Assembly: GCF_005146945.1 (NCBI RefSeq)
Contig: NZ_SWMS01000007.1
Span: 246,702 to 310,701 of the forward strand
DNA length: 64,000 nt
Direction of reading: 5' to 3'
Source of the DNA: Prauserella endophytica
GTDB taxonomy: Bacteria > Actinomycetota > Actinomycetes > Mycobacteriales > Pseudonocardiaceae
Shown here: positions 8,801 through 17,665 of the stretch, in pieces
Layout of the letters: the number at the start of each line of letters is the position of its first letter
How positions within the stretch are numbered: the stretch's first letter is position 1
The notes under the pieces: model-generated
The model's database searches: none
What the model was told of the DNA's origin: nothing
What the model saw: the letters and a program-made list of their open reading frames with translations, nothing else
Program-made: the position numbers and the translations under genes

Positions 8801-10974
8801 ACCTCGGCAATCTGGCGAAGCTTGGCGGCGACTTCCTCGGTGCCGGCGACGGCGGCGCGCTCGAGCACCTTGCTGATGCTCGGAGACGCCTCACCTCCGG
8901 TGACGCGCTCGATCGGCGCGTCGAGCCAGTCGAAAAGGCGGCGCTGGATCTCGTCGGCCAACCAGCCGCCGTAGGAGGTACCCCTGGCCCCCTGTTCGGC
9001 GATGAGCACGGTGTTGGTCTTCTGAACGCTCGCCGTGATGGTGTCCCAATCGAGGCTCGCGCGGTCGAGCCATCTCAGATCGATCACCTCCGCGTCGATG
9101 CCGACGTCCTCGACCGCTGCCAGCACGTGCTGGGTCATCGCGAGATAGGTGATGATCGTGATCGCGGATCCGCGACGCCGGACCGCCGCCTTGCCAACCG
9201 GAAGGTAGTGGTCGTAGTCATCAGGGACGTTGGGTCCGCTGGACTGGTAGAGGTCGACGTGTTCGAGGACCATGACGGGGTCATCACATGCGAGGGCCGT
9301 GTTCATCAGTCCGATGTAGTCGAACGGCGTCGAAGGCGCGACGATTCTCCAACCCGGCGCGGTTGCGAAGACCCCGGCCGGGTCCATGGAGTGTTGCGAG
9401 CCGTAGCCGGTACCCATGGCGACCTTGCTCCGCAGCACGAGCGGCACCTTGCCGGTGCCACCGAACATGTGTCGAGCCTTGCCGATCTGGTTGAACAGCT
9501 GGTCGGCCGCGACCCACATGAAGTCGGCGTACATGAACTCCACGATGGGCCGGAACCGTCCATCCATGGCCAGACCACCACCGAGCCCGGCGAAGGCGTT
9601 CTCGGAGATGGGCGTGCCGAGGACCCGGTCTGGGAACCGTTCCTTGAGCCCACGAGTCGCACCGTTCGTCCCACCGTTGAGGCGATGCACGTCCTCGCCC
9701 ATGACGACCACGCGGGGGTCCGTCTCCATGCGGCGCGCCAGCACACCGGCGATCGCGCCGATGAACGACGACTCAGTGATCTCACCGGGATGGTTGTCGA
9801 GGTCGGTGAAGGTCATCCCCGCGAGCTCGCTGAGATCACCGCGAACACCCTCGTCGACGAAGCCGGGATCCGGCCACTCCTCGGGTTTGATCCGCTGCTC
9901 CTTCGGCTTCCCACCGGGTTTTGGTTCCAGGATGACCTCTCCGAGCTCCGCCATCAGCGCCTTGGCCTGCTCGATGCAACCGGCGACGTCGTCCTGAGCG
10001 AGAATTCCCCGGCGCACAATGTGTCGAGCAGTCGTGTCGAGCGGGTCCCGTCGGCGCCACTCTCGCTCCTCCTCCTTGGTGCGATAGCGAAACGCCGAGC
10101 CGGGAAACGGCCCGTTCTGGTGGAAGTACCGGTACACCTCAGCCTCGATCAGTGCGGGACCCTGGCCTGAGCGCAGGTGCTCGAGGGCTTCCCGCATCGC
10201 CAGGTGAACCGCCAGCGGATCCATCCCGTCGACCTTCCAGCTGCGGATGCCGAAGCCGGGGCCACGGCCGGACAGCCGGGTTTCCGCGGTGACCTCGGCG
10301 ATGTGTGTCGACACGGCGTACTGGTTGTTCTCGACGAAGAAGCACAGCGGCAGCGACCACGCTGCGGCGAGGTTGAACGTCTCCAGCACCGAGCCGATGT
10401 TGATCGCACCATCGCCGAAGTAGCTGACGGCCACGGCATCCGTTCCGGCGTGTTTGTGCGCCCACGCCGATCCCGCGGCGAGCGGAACTCCCCCACCGAC
10501 GATCGCGTTCGTTCCGATCGCACCAGCTTCGTTCCACTGCAGATGCATACTGCCACCGCGACCGTGGCTGAAACCGCGGTCCAGGCCGCAGATCTCGCGC
10601 AGGGTACGCAGGAGCGCGTCACGGACATCGTCCGGTACCGGCTTCGTCGGATCGATGCCATCGGGGTGCAGGTGGGTGAGGACCTTGGCCAGAAACTGGT
10701 GATGGCCACGGTGGGAACCGTTCACGGTGTCCGCTGATGTCAAGGAGATGCAGGAACCGACCGCTCCCCCCTCCTGCCCGATGCTGGAGTGCGCCGGACC
10801 GTGGATGAGGCCCTTCGCAGCGAGGTCCAGAACGAACTCCTCGAAGGTTCGGATGAGAACGAGCTGGCTCAGCATCGCGGTCAGGAGCTCGGCGGGCGCG
10901 GCGTCCCAGTCAGCGTCGGTCACGACGAGCTCGGTCCACGCGGCGGCCGGCTCTATCGCCTTACGGCTAGGCAT
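8797..10974 (-). CDS. Fused E1 alpha-beta 2-oxoacid dehydrogenase (ThDP)
   Basis: A 725-residue fusion. Residues about 30-370 match E1-alpha, with the thiamine-diphosphate motif starting GDGAINIG (187) and closing VENN (about 214-217), and HGRGGSMH before it. Residues about 395-725 match E1-beta (VVVMGEDVHRLNGG, then a transketolase-like C-terminal domain). It decarboxylates a 2-oxoacid or acetoin-like substrate and acylates the E2 lipoyl group. AAGGGA precedes the ATG. Most acetoin and branched-chain enzymes split alpha and beta, as the second set at 18.6-20.6 kb does. The substrate is not assignable from sequence. Confidence 0.92.
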   Translation of the reverse strand: MPSRKAIEPAAAWTELVVTDADWDAAPAELLTAMLSQLVLIRTFEEFVLDLAAKGLIHGPAHSSIGQEGGAVGSCISLTSADTVNGSHRGHHQFLAKVLTHLHPDGIDPTKPVPDDVRDALLRTLREICGLDRGFSHGRGGSMHLQWNEAGAIGTNAIVGGGVPLAAGSAWAHKHAGTDAVAVSYFGDGAINIGSVLETFNLAAAWSLPLCFFVENNQYAVSTHIAEVTAETRLSGRGPGFGIRSWKVDGMDPLAVHLAMREALEHLRSGQGPALIEAEVYRYFHQNGPFPGSAFRYRTKEEEREWRRRDPLDTTARHIVRRGILAQDDVAGCIEQAKALMAELGEVILEPKPGGKPKEQRIKPEEWPDPGFVDEGVRGDLSELAGMTFTDLDNHPGEITESSFIGAIAGVLARRMETDPRVVVMGEDVHRLNGGTNGATRGLKERFPDRVLGTPISENAFAGLGGGLAMDGRFRPIVEFMYADFMWVAADQLFNQIGKARHMFGGTGKVPLVLRSKVAMGTGYGSQHSMDPAGVFATAPGWRIVAPSTPFDYIGLMNTALACDDPVMVLEHVDLYQSSGPNVPDDYDHYLPVGKAAVRRRGSAITIITYLAMTQHVLAAVEDVGIDAEVIDLRWLDRASLDWDTITASVQKTNTVLIAEQGARGTSYGGWLADEIQRRLFDWLDAPIERVTGGEASPSISKVLERAAVAGTEEVAAKLRQIAEV

Positions 10975-11286
10975 CTCGGTTCCCTTCGGACGAGTTCTCC
11001 CCGGAAGGTGACATCGGCGAGCATGATCGGCCGCTCTCGGCCCGTCCGGCCGATGCCGGGCGCAGCGTGGCGTGCCTGCTCCGTCACAGCGTCACACCGT
11101 AGCGGCTGCATCCCACCGAGGCAATCGTTTTGGATCCAATCATCGGCAGATAGCCTCGATAATCCAACCTTGCCCCCGGTGACCGCTTGTCAAAGTATCC
11201 AATCAGTGTCAAAGTGGCACAGTCGCACAGCGGTGGGCGAAAGCCCACGGCCGGCGATGCCGCGACAGAGACGAGAGGAGTCAGCG
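10975..11286. promoter_or_regulatory. Divergent control region with CCAAT-type repeats
   Basis: The gap between the E1 and hydrolase starts carries the 10-bp palindrome TTGGATCCAA (11130-11139), a half-site ATCCAATC (11197-11204) and ATAATCCAACC near 11159. TGTCAAAGT is repeated directly at 11188-11196 and 11207-11215. The half-sites match those upstream of the ABC operon and GntR gene, which suggests joint control. Confidence 0.6.
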
Positions 11287-12102
11287 ATGACCAGCGCGGG
11301 TAGGATCGCTGTGGCGGACGGGGAGCTTCACGTCGAGGACACCGGGGAGGCCGATCTCGTCCCGGTGGTGTGCCTGCACTCGCTTTTCCTGGACGGCCGC
11401 CAGTTCGATGGGTTCACCGAGGCCGCCTCCGGCCGGTTCCGGGTAATCCGCCCAGACTTTCGCGGACAGGGACGAAGCAGCGGGGCACCCCGCGACATCA
11501 TCAGCGTGGAGAGCTGCGCCGGTGACATCCAATCCCTGCTCGACACGCTCGGAGTCACCCACGCGCACTTCCTCGCCTCCTCGATGGGCGGCGACGTAGG
11601 AGTCCGGGTTGCGGCCAACCGCCCCGATCTCATCCGGTCCATGGTGATCACCGGCTCGTCCGCGCGCGCGGAACCCCCCGGACAGCTGGAGGAGTTCCTG
11701 CAATGGGTCGACAACGTCGGCGAGCGCGGATTCGTAGACGACGTGCTCGCGACCACGATGCGGATCATGCTCGGCGAGACGACGCTGAACGACCCGGCCA
11801 AACGCGAGATCGTCGAACTCTGGACCTCACGCATCGCCGCGCTGACACCACAGCTCAAACCCGCGATGGCCGGCGTGATCCGACGACGGTCGGCCCTCCC
11901 CCTCCTCGAGGACATCACAGCCCCCACGTTCGTCATCTCGGGCGAGGAATGCATCGCGAGGCCACCCGAATGGGCGGAGGAACTGGCGAACGGCCTGCCC
12001 AACTCCCAGCTCTGGATGCTGCCGAAGATCGGGCACAGCCCGCTTCTCGAAGCCCCAGAAGTGGTCCTCCCCCGGGTACTGGCCTTCTTCGACGAGCACT
12101 GA
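11287..12102 (+). CDS. Alpha/beta hydrolase
   Basis: This 271-residue single-domain hydrolase has an HSLFLDG oxyanion-type segment, nucleophile elbow ASSMGG (Ser99), a VISGEE strand for the acid and a late GHSPLLE histidine. The fold resembles 3-oxoadipate enol-lactonase and C-C hydrolases. GAGAGGAG precedes the ATG. It is divergent from the E1/E2 genes and shares their control region, so it probably supplies an earlier step of the same pathway. Confidence 0.88.
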   Translation: MTSAGRIAVADGELHVEDTGEADLVPVVCLHSLFLDGRQFDGFTEAASGRFRVIRPDFRGQGRSSGAPRDIISVESCAGDIQSLLDTLGVTHAHFLASSMGGDVGVRVAANRPDLIRSMVITGSSARAEPPGQLEEFLQWVDNVGERGFVDDVLATTMRIMLGETTLNDPAKREIVELWTSRIAALTPQLKPAMAGVIRRRSALPLLEDITAPTFVISGEECIARPPEWAEELANGLPNSQLWMLPKIGHSPLLEAPEVVLPRVLAFFDEH

Positions 12103-12123
12103 CCGCGGGATGAAGGCCCGCGG
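12103..12123 (+). terminator. Candidate terminator hairpin after the hydrolase
   Basis: CCGCGGG and CCCGCGG form a 7-bp all-GC stem with a 7-nt loop, starting right after the stop codon. There is no U-tract, as is common for actinobacterial terminators. Confidence 0.5.
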
Positions 12124-13296
12124 AAGGCGCCAGGTTCTGGCTCAGCCTGCCCACCGGTAGCGAAAGCCGACGCGTCGGCCACGTGTGCATGGTGGTGGTG
12201 CGCGACGAGCCGCGTGGGGCTTGCCCGAGGCGACCCCCACGGCGCGGGAACGCGCGATCGTGCGGGCCTGCGGGAGGCACCTGTCCGCCACACCTTCCGC
12301 TCTGCCTGCCTGAAGTACCGGGCCGCACTGGCCCGCGTCCCTCGAACCGGTCCACCCCGCGCCGACCGAGTCCACCGCCAGGGAACGCTGCGTTTCCTGG
12401 GCTACGACGTCGAGCTCCATCCGTGCCGTCTGCGGCACGGATGGAGTCGTCAAGTCCGCGCCGGGCTCGCGTCGGCGCTGGTGGACCGGTGCCCGCCGGA
12501 ACCGTCCGGCCGACAGGCCGTCGGGAGGGTGTGGCTTGACCGTGGCCCGCGCTGGCGTAGAGGCACGCCCGGCTTGTTCGACGAGTCCGTGTGCCTGGCG
12601 GCGAAGTCGCTCGTCGCGGTGGCGAAGACCGCGACCTGGAACCGCGCCGGCCTTGATCCGCTCATGGCGCAGCCGCACGACTCGCCGGGGCGGCCTGCCG
12701 ACCACCCACACGGGCTCGCGGCGCACTGAACAGGAACGGCCTGCCGTCCTCGTTCCGCCACAATGCCCTGTGCCGGACGGTCACACAGTAGGACCGCACC
12801 CACACCCGCAGCCGGGCCGCGCTGAACACCTGCCTGGCCACCCGAGCGCTTGATGGTGCCGGCTGGTACGTCTGCACCGCCGGAGAACCCGCGTTGTTCT
12901 TCCACGTAGCGTCAGCAGCGGCGTCGCGGCCTTCAACGACGATGCCGACGACGCCGAAACCTACGGCGAGCACTGCCCACTGACGAGCCTCCCACCGGCG
13001 CAGGCGTGTTCCACCGGAAACGAACGGTACGCCTTGACGACGGTCGACACATGTCGTAGGTTCCTCTCACTTGAGATTGATGTCTTAGTTTGGGAAGTGA
13101 TCGGCTTGGCTGCCACCACCGGCTCGGCCGCGCCAGCCTCGACCAGCCGGTTCGCTACCTCGCCGGTTCTCGGGAGCGCCGGCCGCTGTTGTCGCGTACC
13201 CGACGCTGATTCGACACCGATCAGTTCGCGCCTTTTGACTTCCGCCACCAAGTGACAGGCGCACACGGTCCACAGCCATGCACGCAAGGAGGCTGC
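12124..13296. other. Long gene-poor stretch with a strong hairpin
   Basis: I can support no intact gene in almost 1.2 kb. Frames in this stretch lack motifs, start signals and plausible composition. The last part (about 13040-13290) is visibly less GC-rich and probably holds the promoter of the symporter gene. The region may be a decayed gene or an insertion scar. Confidence 0.45.
12415..12446. repeat. Perfect 14-bp inverted repeat, 4-nt loop
   Basis: CTCCATCCGTGCCG (12415-12428) is followed, after TCTG, by its exact complement (12433-12446). Such a stem would be very stable in RNA or as a cruciform. No U-tract follows and no gene flanks it closely, so its role is unknown. Confidence 0.75.
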
Positions 13297-14601
13297 ATGC
13301 TACGCATATGGAAGTACTATCGTGACACGTCACTGATAGTAAAACTGGCCGCTGGATTTGTTCTGGGACTGATCGTAGCGGCTGTTTTCGGATCGTCCGC
13401 CAGTGCGCTTTCCCCGCTCGGCGAGCTGTTTCTGCGCCTACTGCAGATGATCGTCATACCACTGGTTGTGGTAACCCTTATCGGGGCGGTCAACATGGGT
13501 TCGCCCGGCAGTCTCGCCCGCATTGGACCCAAGGCGATTCTGTACTACCTGTCGACCACCCTGGTCGCGGTGGTCATCGGACTGGGCGCCGCGTCACTCG
13601 TCGACCTCGGCGCAGGCATGTCGTTGCCCCAGGAGAAAATAGAGAGTCCCGAGACGACGTCCGCCGCCGATGTACTCCTCGGCATTGTTCCCGAGAACAT
13701 CGTGAGCGCTCTCGCCAACGCGAACATGCTGTCGGTGATATTCGTCGCGATCATCGTCGGGCTCGCGATTTCAGCAATGCGCCACGCGAACGACTCGGTT
13801 GTTTCGGGTCGAGGTGAAGGTCTGCTGAATCTTGTTTCCGGGGCGAAGGACGTGACCTATCGGATCCTGGACGGGATCCTGCAGTACGCCCCAGTCGGCG
13901 TGTTCGGACTCGCGGCCTCGACGATCGGCGGCCAGAGCCTCGACGCGGTCGTGACGCTGGGCACGCTCATCGGAACGTACTACGGGTCGATAGCGGTCCA
14001 CATCGCACTTGTCTACGTCCTGCTGCTCGTGCTGTTCCGGGTCAACGTCCTTCGCTTCTTCAAGAACTCCTCCGAGGCCTTGGTGACGGGTTTCACCACG
14101 GGGAGCAGCTCGGGCACGCTGCCGGTGGCGCTGAAGTGCGCCCGGAAGGCCGGGCTTGCCGAGAACGTCAGCGGTTTCGTTCTCCCGCTCGGGGCCACCG
14201 TCAACATGGACGGGGCGGCGCTTCGTCTCGGCGCCTATGCCGTGCTGGCCGCGAACGTGGTGGACAAGGACCTGTCATTCACCGCCATGGCGGGGCTCGT
14301 GCTCACGGCGACCTTGGTGTCGATCGGTGCCGCTGGGATTCCCGGGGCAGGTCCGGTGGTGCTTTCCATCATGCTCACGCAGGCAGGGCTTCCCTTGGAG
14401 GTCGTCGGGATCGTGGCCGGAGTGGACATTCTGCTGAACAGCGTGTCGACGATGTGCAACGTGACCGGCGACATGGTGGGCGCCCACATCATCGACAAGA
14501 CCGAGAAGAGGCGTCAAGCCAAGGACGGAACTTCGTCCACGGCAGGATCCGCAAGCCAGAAGGCGACCGACTACGGGCCGCCTTCGCCGGGCAACGTCTA
14601 G
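13297..14601 (+). CDS. DAACS-family symporter with a non-canonical substrate site
   Basis: This 434-residue membrane protein has the glutamate/C4-dicarboxylate symporter architecture: six N-terminal helices, hairpin 1 with GSSSGTLP (269-276), NMDG in TM7 (303-306), GIPGAG in hairpin 2 (348-352) and NVTGD in TM8 (388-392). AAGGAGG sits just before the ATG at 13297. Compared with archaeal GltPh, positions matching Thr314, Asp394 and Arg397 are Ala307, Asn381 and Ser384, so binding of a side-chain carboxylate and amino group should change. The cation-site residues Asp377, Asn388 and Asp392 are kept. It leads a cluster with an RraA-type aldolase and an aminotransferase. Confidence 0.9.
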   Translation: MLRIWKYYRDTSLIVKLAAGFVLGLIVAAVFGSSASALSPLGELFLRLLQMIVIPLVVVTLIGAVNMGSPGSLARIGPKAILYYLSTTLVAVVIGLGAASLVDLGAGMSLPQEKIESPETTSAADVLLGIVPENIVSALANANMLSVIFVAIIVGLAISAMRHANDSVVSGRGEGLLNLVSGAKDVTYRILDGILQYAPVGVFGLAASTIGGQSLDAVVTLGTLIGTYYGSIAVHIALVYVLLLVLFRVNVLRFFKNSSEALVTGFTTGSSSGTLPVALKCARKAGLAENVSGFVLPLGATVNMDGAALRLGAYAVLAANVVDKDLSFTAMAGLVLTATLVSIGAAGIPGAGPVVLSIMLTQAGLPLEVVGIVAGVDILLNSVSTMCNVTGDMVGAHIIDKTEKRRQAKDGTSSTAGSASQKATDYGPPSPGNV

Positions 14602-14624
14602 AAGAAAGCCAGGTTCACGAATAC

Positions 14625-15287
14625 ATGTTCATTTCTGCGGCAACGGACAACATCAGGGTCGCGCCCACATGGAAGAGACCTGATCCCGATCTCCTCACAC
14701 CCTTCGGCGCCGTTTCGGTTGCCAACGTGGGCGACGTGCTTCAGCGGATGACCGTGATGGACGGCGGAATTCGGTTGCTGACGGGGAACGATGCCCTGGT
14801 CGGCCACGCACTGACCGTCGATGTACGCCCGGGGGACAATCTCGCGATCCATCGGGCGCTGGATGAGGCGCGACCAGGCGACGTGCTCGTGGTGAACGGG
14901 CGCGGTGACAGCACGCGTGCCCTGATCGGTGATCTGATCGGTGAGATCATGATCTCGACCGGAGTCGTCGGCGCCGTGATCGACGGCGCCATCCGGGACG
15001 TCGCCACCCTGTCCCGGCAGGGGCTGCCGGTGTACGCCCGCGCGGCGACGCCGGCGGGCCCGTTCAAGACCGGGCCCGGCGCGGTCGGGGAACCGGTGGC
15101 CGTGGGCGGCGTCGTGGTCGGGCCCGGTGATGTCGTCGTCGGTGACGCCGACGGTGTGGTGGTTGTGCCTCAGGGCCGTCTCACCGAAATCGGTGCGAGG
15201 CTTGGCGCGGTAGCCGACGCAGAGGAAGGCCTGCGCGCGCGAATCCTGGCGGCCAGGGCGAATGCCTCGACGGGGGCAGGCCGATGA
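14625..15287 (+). CDS. RraA-type aldolase/decarboxylase (HMG aldolase family)
   Basis: This 220-residue protein belongs to the RraA / 4-hydroxy-4-methyl-2-oxoglutarate aldolase family. The active-site motif is intact: GDLIGEIM (Glu107) followed by GAVIDGAIRD with Arg124 and Asp125, and GDVLVVNG before it. Family members split 4-hydroxy-2-oxo acids into pyruvate and a second oxo compound, or decarboxylate oxaloacetate, with a divalent metal. The start at 14625 lies 24 nt after the symporter stop. The next gene, an aminotransferase, overlaps it as ATGA and could feed it a 2-oxo acid. Confidence 0.88.
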   Translation: MFISAATDNIRVAPTWKRPDPDLLTPFGAVSVANVGDVLQRMTVMDGGIRLLTGNDALVGHALTVDVRPGDNLAIHRALDEARPGDVLVVNGRGDSTRALIGDLIGEIMISTGVVGAVIDGAIRDVATLSRQGLPVYARAATPAGPFKTGPGAVGEPVAVGGVVVGPGDVVVGDADGVVVVPQGRLTEIGARLGAVADAEEGLRARILAARANASTGAGR

Positions 15288-16444
15288 CGGATCTCGAGCA
15301 CTGGACGCTCGCCCCCCGAATTCGGGAGCTGAGGCGCCGTTCCACCCGGCCTGCGCTCGCCCCGGCACGCCCCGGCGTCGTCTCCTTGGCGATGGGCGAG
15401 CCTGACTTCCCGACCCCGCCCGGAATCGTTGAGGCCGCGGTTCGCGCATTGCGCGACGGGCACACGCACTACGCTGATCAGAACGGCCTTCCCGAACTCC
15501 GCGAGGCGATCGCCGAGAGCCTTTGCGGCGACACGGGGCGCTGGTCCGCCGCGGATGTGCTGGTGACGCACGGCGCGACGGCGGCCTTGTCGGCGGTGGT
15601 GTTCGCGGTGGTCGGGCCAGGGGACAGAGTGGTCGTGCCGGAGCCCGCGTACTCCCTTTACGCCGACCTGGTCACCCTGGCGGGAGGTGTCGTCGACTTC
15701 GTACCGCTCGACGAGTCGCTGCACTGGGATCTCGGCCGGCTCGCCGAAGCCCTCCCGGGTGCGAAGATGGTGATCTTCTCGAATCCCGCCAACCCCACCG
15801 GTGTGGTTCACGGCGAGCAGGAGCTCACCGAGCTGGGGCGGCTACTCGACGGCACCGACACCCTCGTCGTCGCGGACGAGGCGTATCACCGTCTCGTCTA
15901 CCCTGGGTACGCCTTCCGCTCGGCGCTGGAGATCGAATCGCTTCGGGGTCGCACCGTCTACGTGCAGACCTTCTCGAAGACCTACGCGATGACCGGGTGG
16001 CGGGTCGGGTTTCTCGTCGGGCCCGCCCAGGTCGTGTCGGCCGCCGCACACGCCCACCGGTCCGGCAACGGATCGATGAACACGGCGGCGCAGCACGCGG
16101 CACTCGCCGCACTGCGGCTGCCGCCGGACGCGATCCAGCCCATGCTGGACGCGTACCGAGCTCGCCGGGATCTCGTCGTCAAGGAGCTCGCCGAGGCGCC
16201 CGGTCTTCGTTTCTCGCCACCCGAAGGCGCGTTCTATGCCTTCCTGGGTTACGACGCGGAGCTGTCCGCCGCCCAGGTGACCGCGGAGCTGGCGGAACAC
16301 GGGGTGATGGTCCGCGCGGGAACGGAGTACGGCCCGACGGGTGAAGGACATGTTCGGATCTCGTTCGCGACCGCCGAGGCCGAGCTGCTCACCGGGCTCG
16401 ATCGCCTTCGCGCCTACGCCGGTGAACGACTTCAGATCCGCTGA
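15284..16444 (+). CDS. Class I/II PLP-dependent aminotransferase
   Basis: This 386-residue fold-type I aminotransferase has HYADQNGLPELREAIA (substrate-binding arm), NPANPTG, ADEAY with Asp198 holding the pyridine nitrogen, and the Schiff-base lysine Lys232 in TFSKTYAMTGWRVG. A late Arg in HVRISFA should bind the substrate carboxylate. Length and motifs match the aspartate/aromatic subgroup (1-gamma). It is translationally coupled to the RraA gene. The likely role is conversion of an imported amino acid to a 2-oxo acid for retro-aldol cleavage; this is inferred from context. Confidence 0.92.
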   Translation: MTDLEHWTLAPRIRELRRRSTRPALAPARPGVVSLAMGEPDFPTPPGIVEAAVRALRDGHTHYADQNGLPELREAIAESLCGDTGRWSAADVLVTHGATAALSAVVFAVVGPGDRVVVPEPAYSLYADLVTLAGGVVDFVPLDESLHWDLGRLAEALPGAKMVIFSNPANPTGVVHGEQELTELGRLLDGTDTLVVADEAYHRLVYPGYAFRSALEIESLRGRTVYVQTFSKTYAMTGWRVGFLVGPAQVVSAAAHAHRSGNGSMNTAAQHAALAALRLPPDAIQPMLDAYRARRDLVVKELAEAPGLRFSPPEGAFYAFLGYDAELSAAQVTAELAEHGVMVRAGTEYGPTGEGHVRISFATAEAELLTGLDRLRAYAGERLQIR

Positions 16445-16482
16445 GCGAGAGCAGCGGCGCGGGACGTCCGAGATGAGGCATG

Positions 16483-16511
16483 TTGACTCATCTGAGAACG
16501 TCTTGTTAACT
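16483..16511 (+). promoter_or_regulatory. Promoter of the TetR gene (-35/-10)
   Basis: TTGACT (16483-16488) and TTAACT (16506-16511) are separated by 17 bp and lie about 40 nt before the GTG start at 16552. This is a near-consensus housekeeping-type promoter. Partial dyad symmetry around it (TTGACTCA ... TGAGTTG) could be an autoregulatory operator. Confidence 0.6.
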
Positions 16512-16551
16512 GAGTTGTGATTCTGCGTGCTGGGATAGCCGAGGTGGTCAG

Positions 16552-17172
16552 GTGAGCGTCTGCGGAGACGCGGGCAAGTCGGGTCCGCCACGGCGGCTTC
16601 GTAGTGACACCCGGCGAAACCGTCGGAGGCTCCTCCAGGCAGTTGGCGAGGTGGCCCGTGAGACGCCCAATGAGCTGACCATGCAGGCGATTGCCACACG
16701 CGCCGAGATCGGTCCGGCCACGGCCTACCGGTACTACTCGACCATCGAGGATGTCCTGGCCGCCTACAGCCTCGGTGTCGTCGGAGAGCTCATCGAATAC
16801 AGCGAGGAATGTGCGCTCAAGGGACGCTCGCTGTTCGAAGCCGTCCTCGGGAAGTGGCTGGAGTTGCTCGAGGAGCACGGTGCCGCCCTTACGCAGCTGC
16901 GCTCGCGCCGTGGTTATCTCGAACGGCTCCATGCCGGTGCGGACACGATCGTCGCCACCGAACGCGCGTGGCGTCGGCCGGTCAGCAGCCTCCTCGACGA
17001 ACTGGGGCTCCCGACCGATCAGCTCGAGTACGCCCTGTTCTTGAGCAACATCATCTTCGACCCCCGCGAGATCGGCGACCTTCGCAAGGAGGCAAAGCTC
17101 TCCCAGTCCGAGATCGCCGCGCGCCTGACCGCCAGCTACATCGGCGCGCTGCGGGGTTGGTTCCAGGGCTAG
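16552..17172 (+). CDS. TetR-family regulator
   Basis: The 206-residue regulator has a TetR helix-turn-helix at about residues 20-65 (AIATRAEIGPATAYRYYSTIEDVL) and a helical ligand domain. The GTG start is preceded by GAGG. No ATG is available in frame nearby. It follows the symporter-aldolase-aminotransferase set in the same direction but has its own promoter, so it may control that set or itself. The ligand is unknown. Confidence 0.88.
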   Translation: MSVCGDAGKSGPPRRLRSDTRRNRRRLLQAVGEVARETPNELTMQAIATRAEIGPATAYRYYSTIEDVLAAYSLGVVGELIEYSEECALKGRSLFEAVLGKWLELLEEHGAALTQLRSRRGYLERLHAGADTIVATERAWRRPVSSLLDELGLPTDQLEYALFLSNIIFDPREIGDLRKEAKLSQSEIAARLTASYIGALRGWFQG

Positions 17173-17665
17173 CAGCCCGCGCGGGAGCGTCACAACTCGC
17201 GCGGGCAACCGCTCCACGTGCGCCTGTCCACGGGTGGGCCGACCGGTGAAGCGGAAGGGCTGCGTGTGTCCGGCGTTGCCGAAGCACAGGCCGATGACTT
17301 CACCGCGGATGCGTTCGACGCCGCTAGCGGGGACTTGCCAGCGGGGCATCAAGCCTGGGGCGCTTCAGCCTGCCACCGTTCGATCGTGACCTGTCCTCGG
17401 CCGCGCCCGCGTCATCCGCATCGTCGATACCCGGCGTTTTCACGCCCAGGCTGGTGAGCGACCAGAGAGCGCGTCCGGCGCGGTGGCCGCAGGGCTCCTC
17501 AGCCCAGCTCGTCGCAGGACTAGCCGCGCGTCTTCGAGAGGTCACGGCGCCCTCTCCGCTTACTTGATTTTAGATGTATAAACTCTTCGGCGATCGTACA
17601 CCGATATCCTTGTCTCGGCTTGAGCCTAATTCCCTAGTAACTCTAGGGCATGTATAGTTTCTACT
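17173..17665. promoter_or_regulatory. Gene-free stretch ending in an AT-rich control region
   Basis: The first 380 nt show nothing recognisable. From about 17565 the composition turns AT-rich, with CCCTAG-TAACT-CTAGGG (17632-17648, a 6-bp inverted repeat) and TATAGTTTCTACTATG just before the reductase start at 17666. The GTTTCTA element resembles motifs upstream of genes at 27113, 41604 and 42496. Confidence 0.5.

Noticed and set aside
12214..12729. 171-codon plus-strand frame in the gene-poor gap
   Set aside because: Arg/Pro/Gly-rich, no motif or Shine-Dalgarno box, and an equally long frame is open on the other strand.
12961..13287. 108-codon minus-strand frame upstream of the symporter
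   Set aside because: It looks somewhat protein-like but matches no family I know, and it overlaps the promoter region of the symporter gene.
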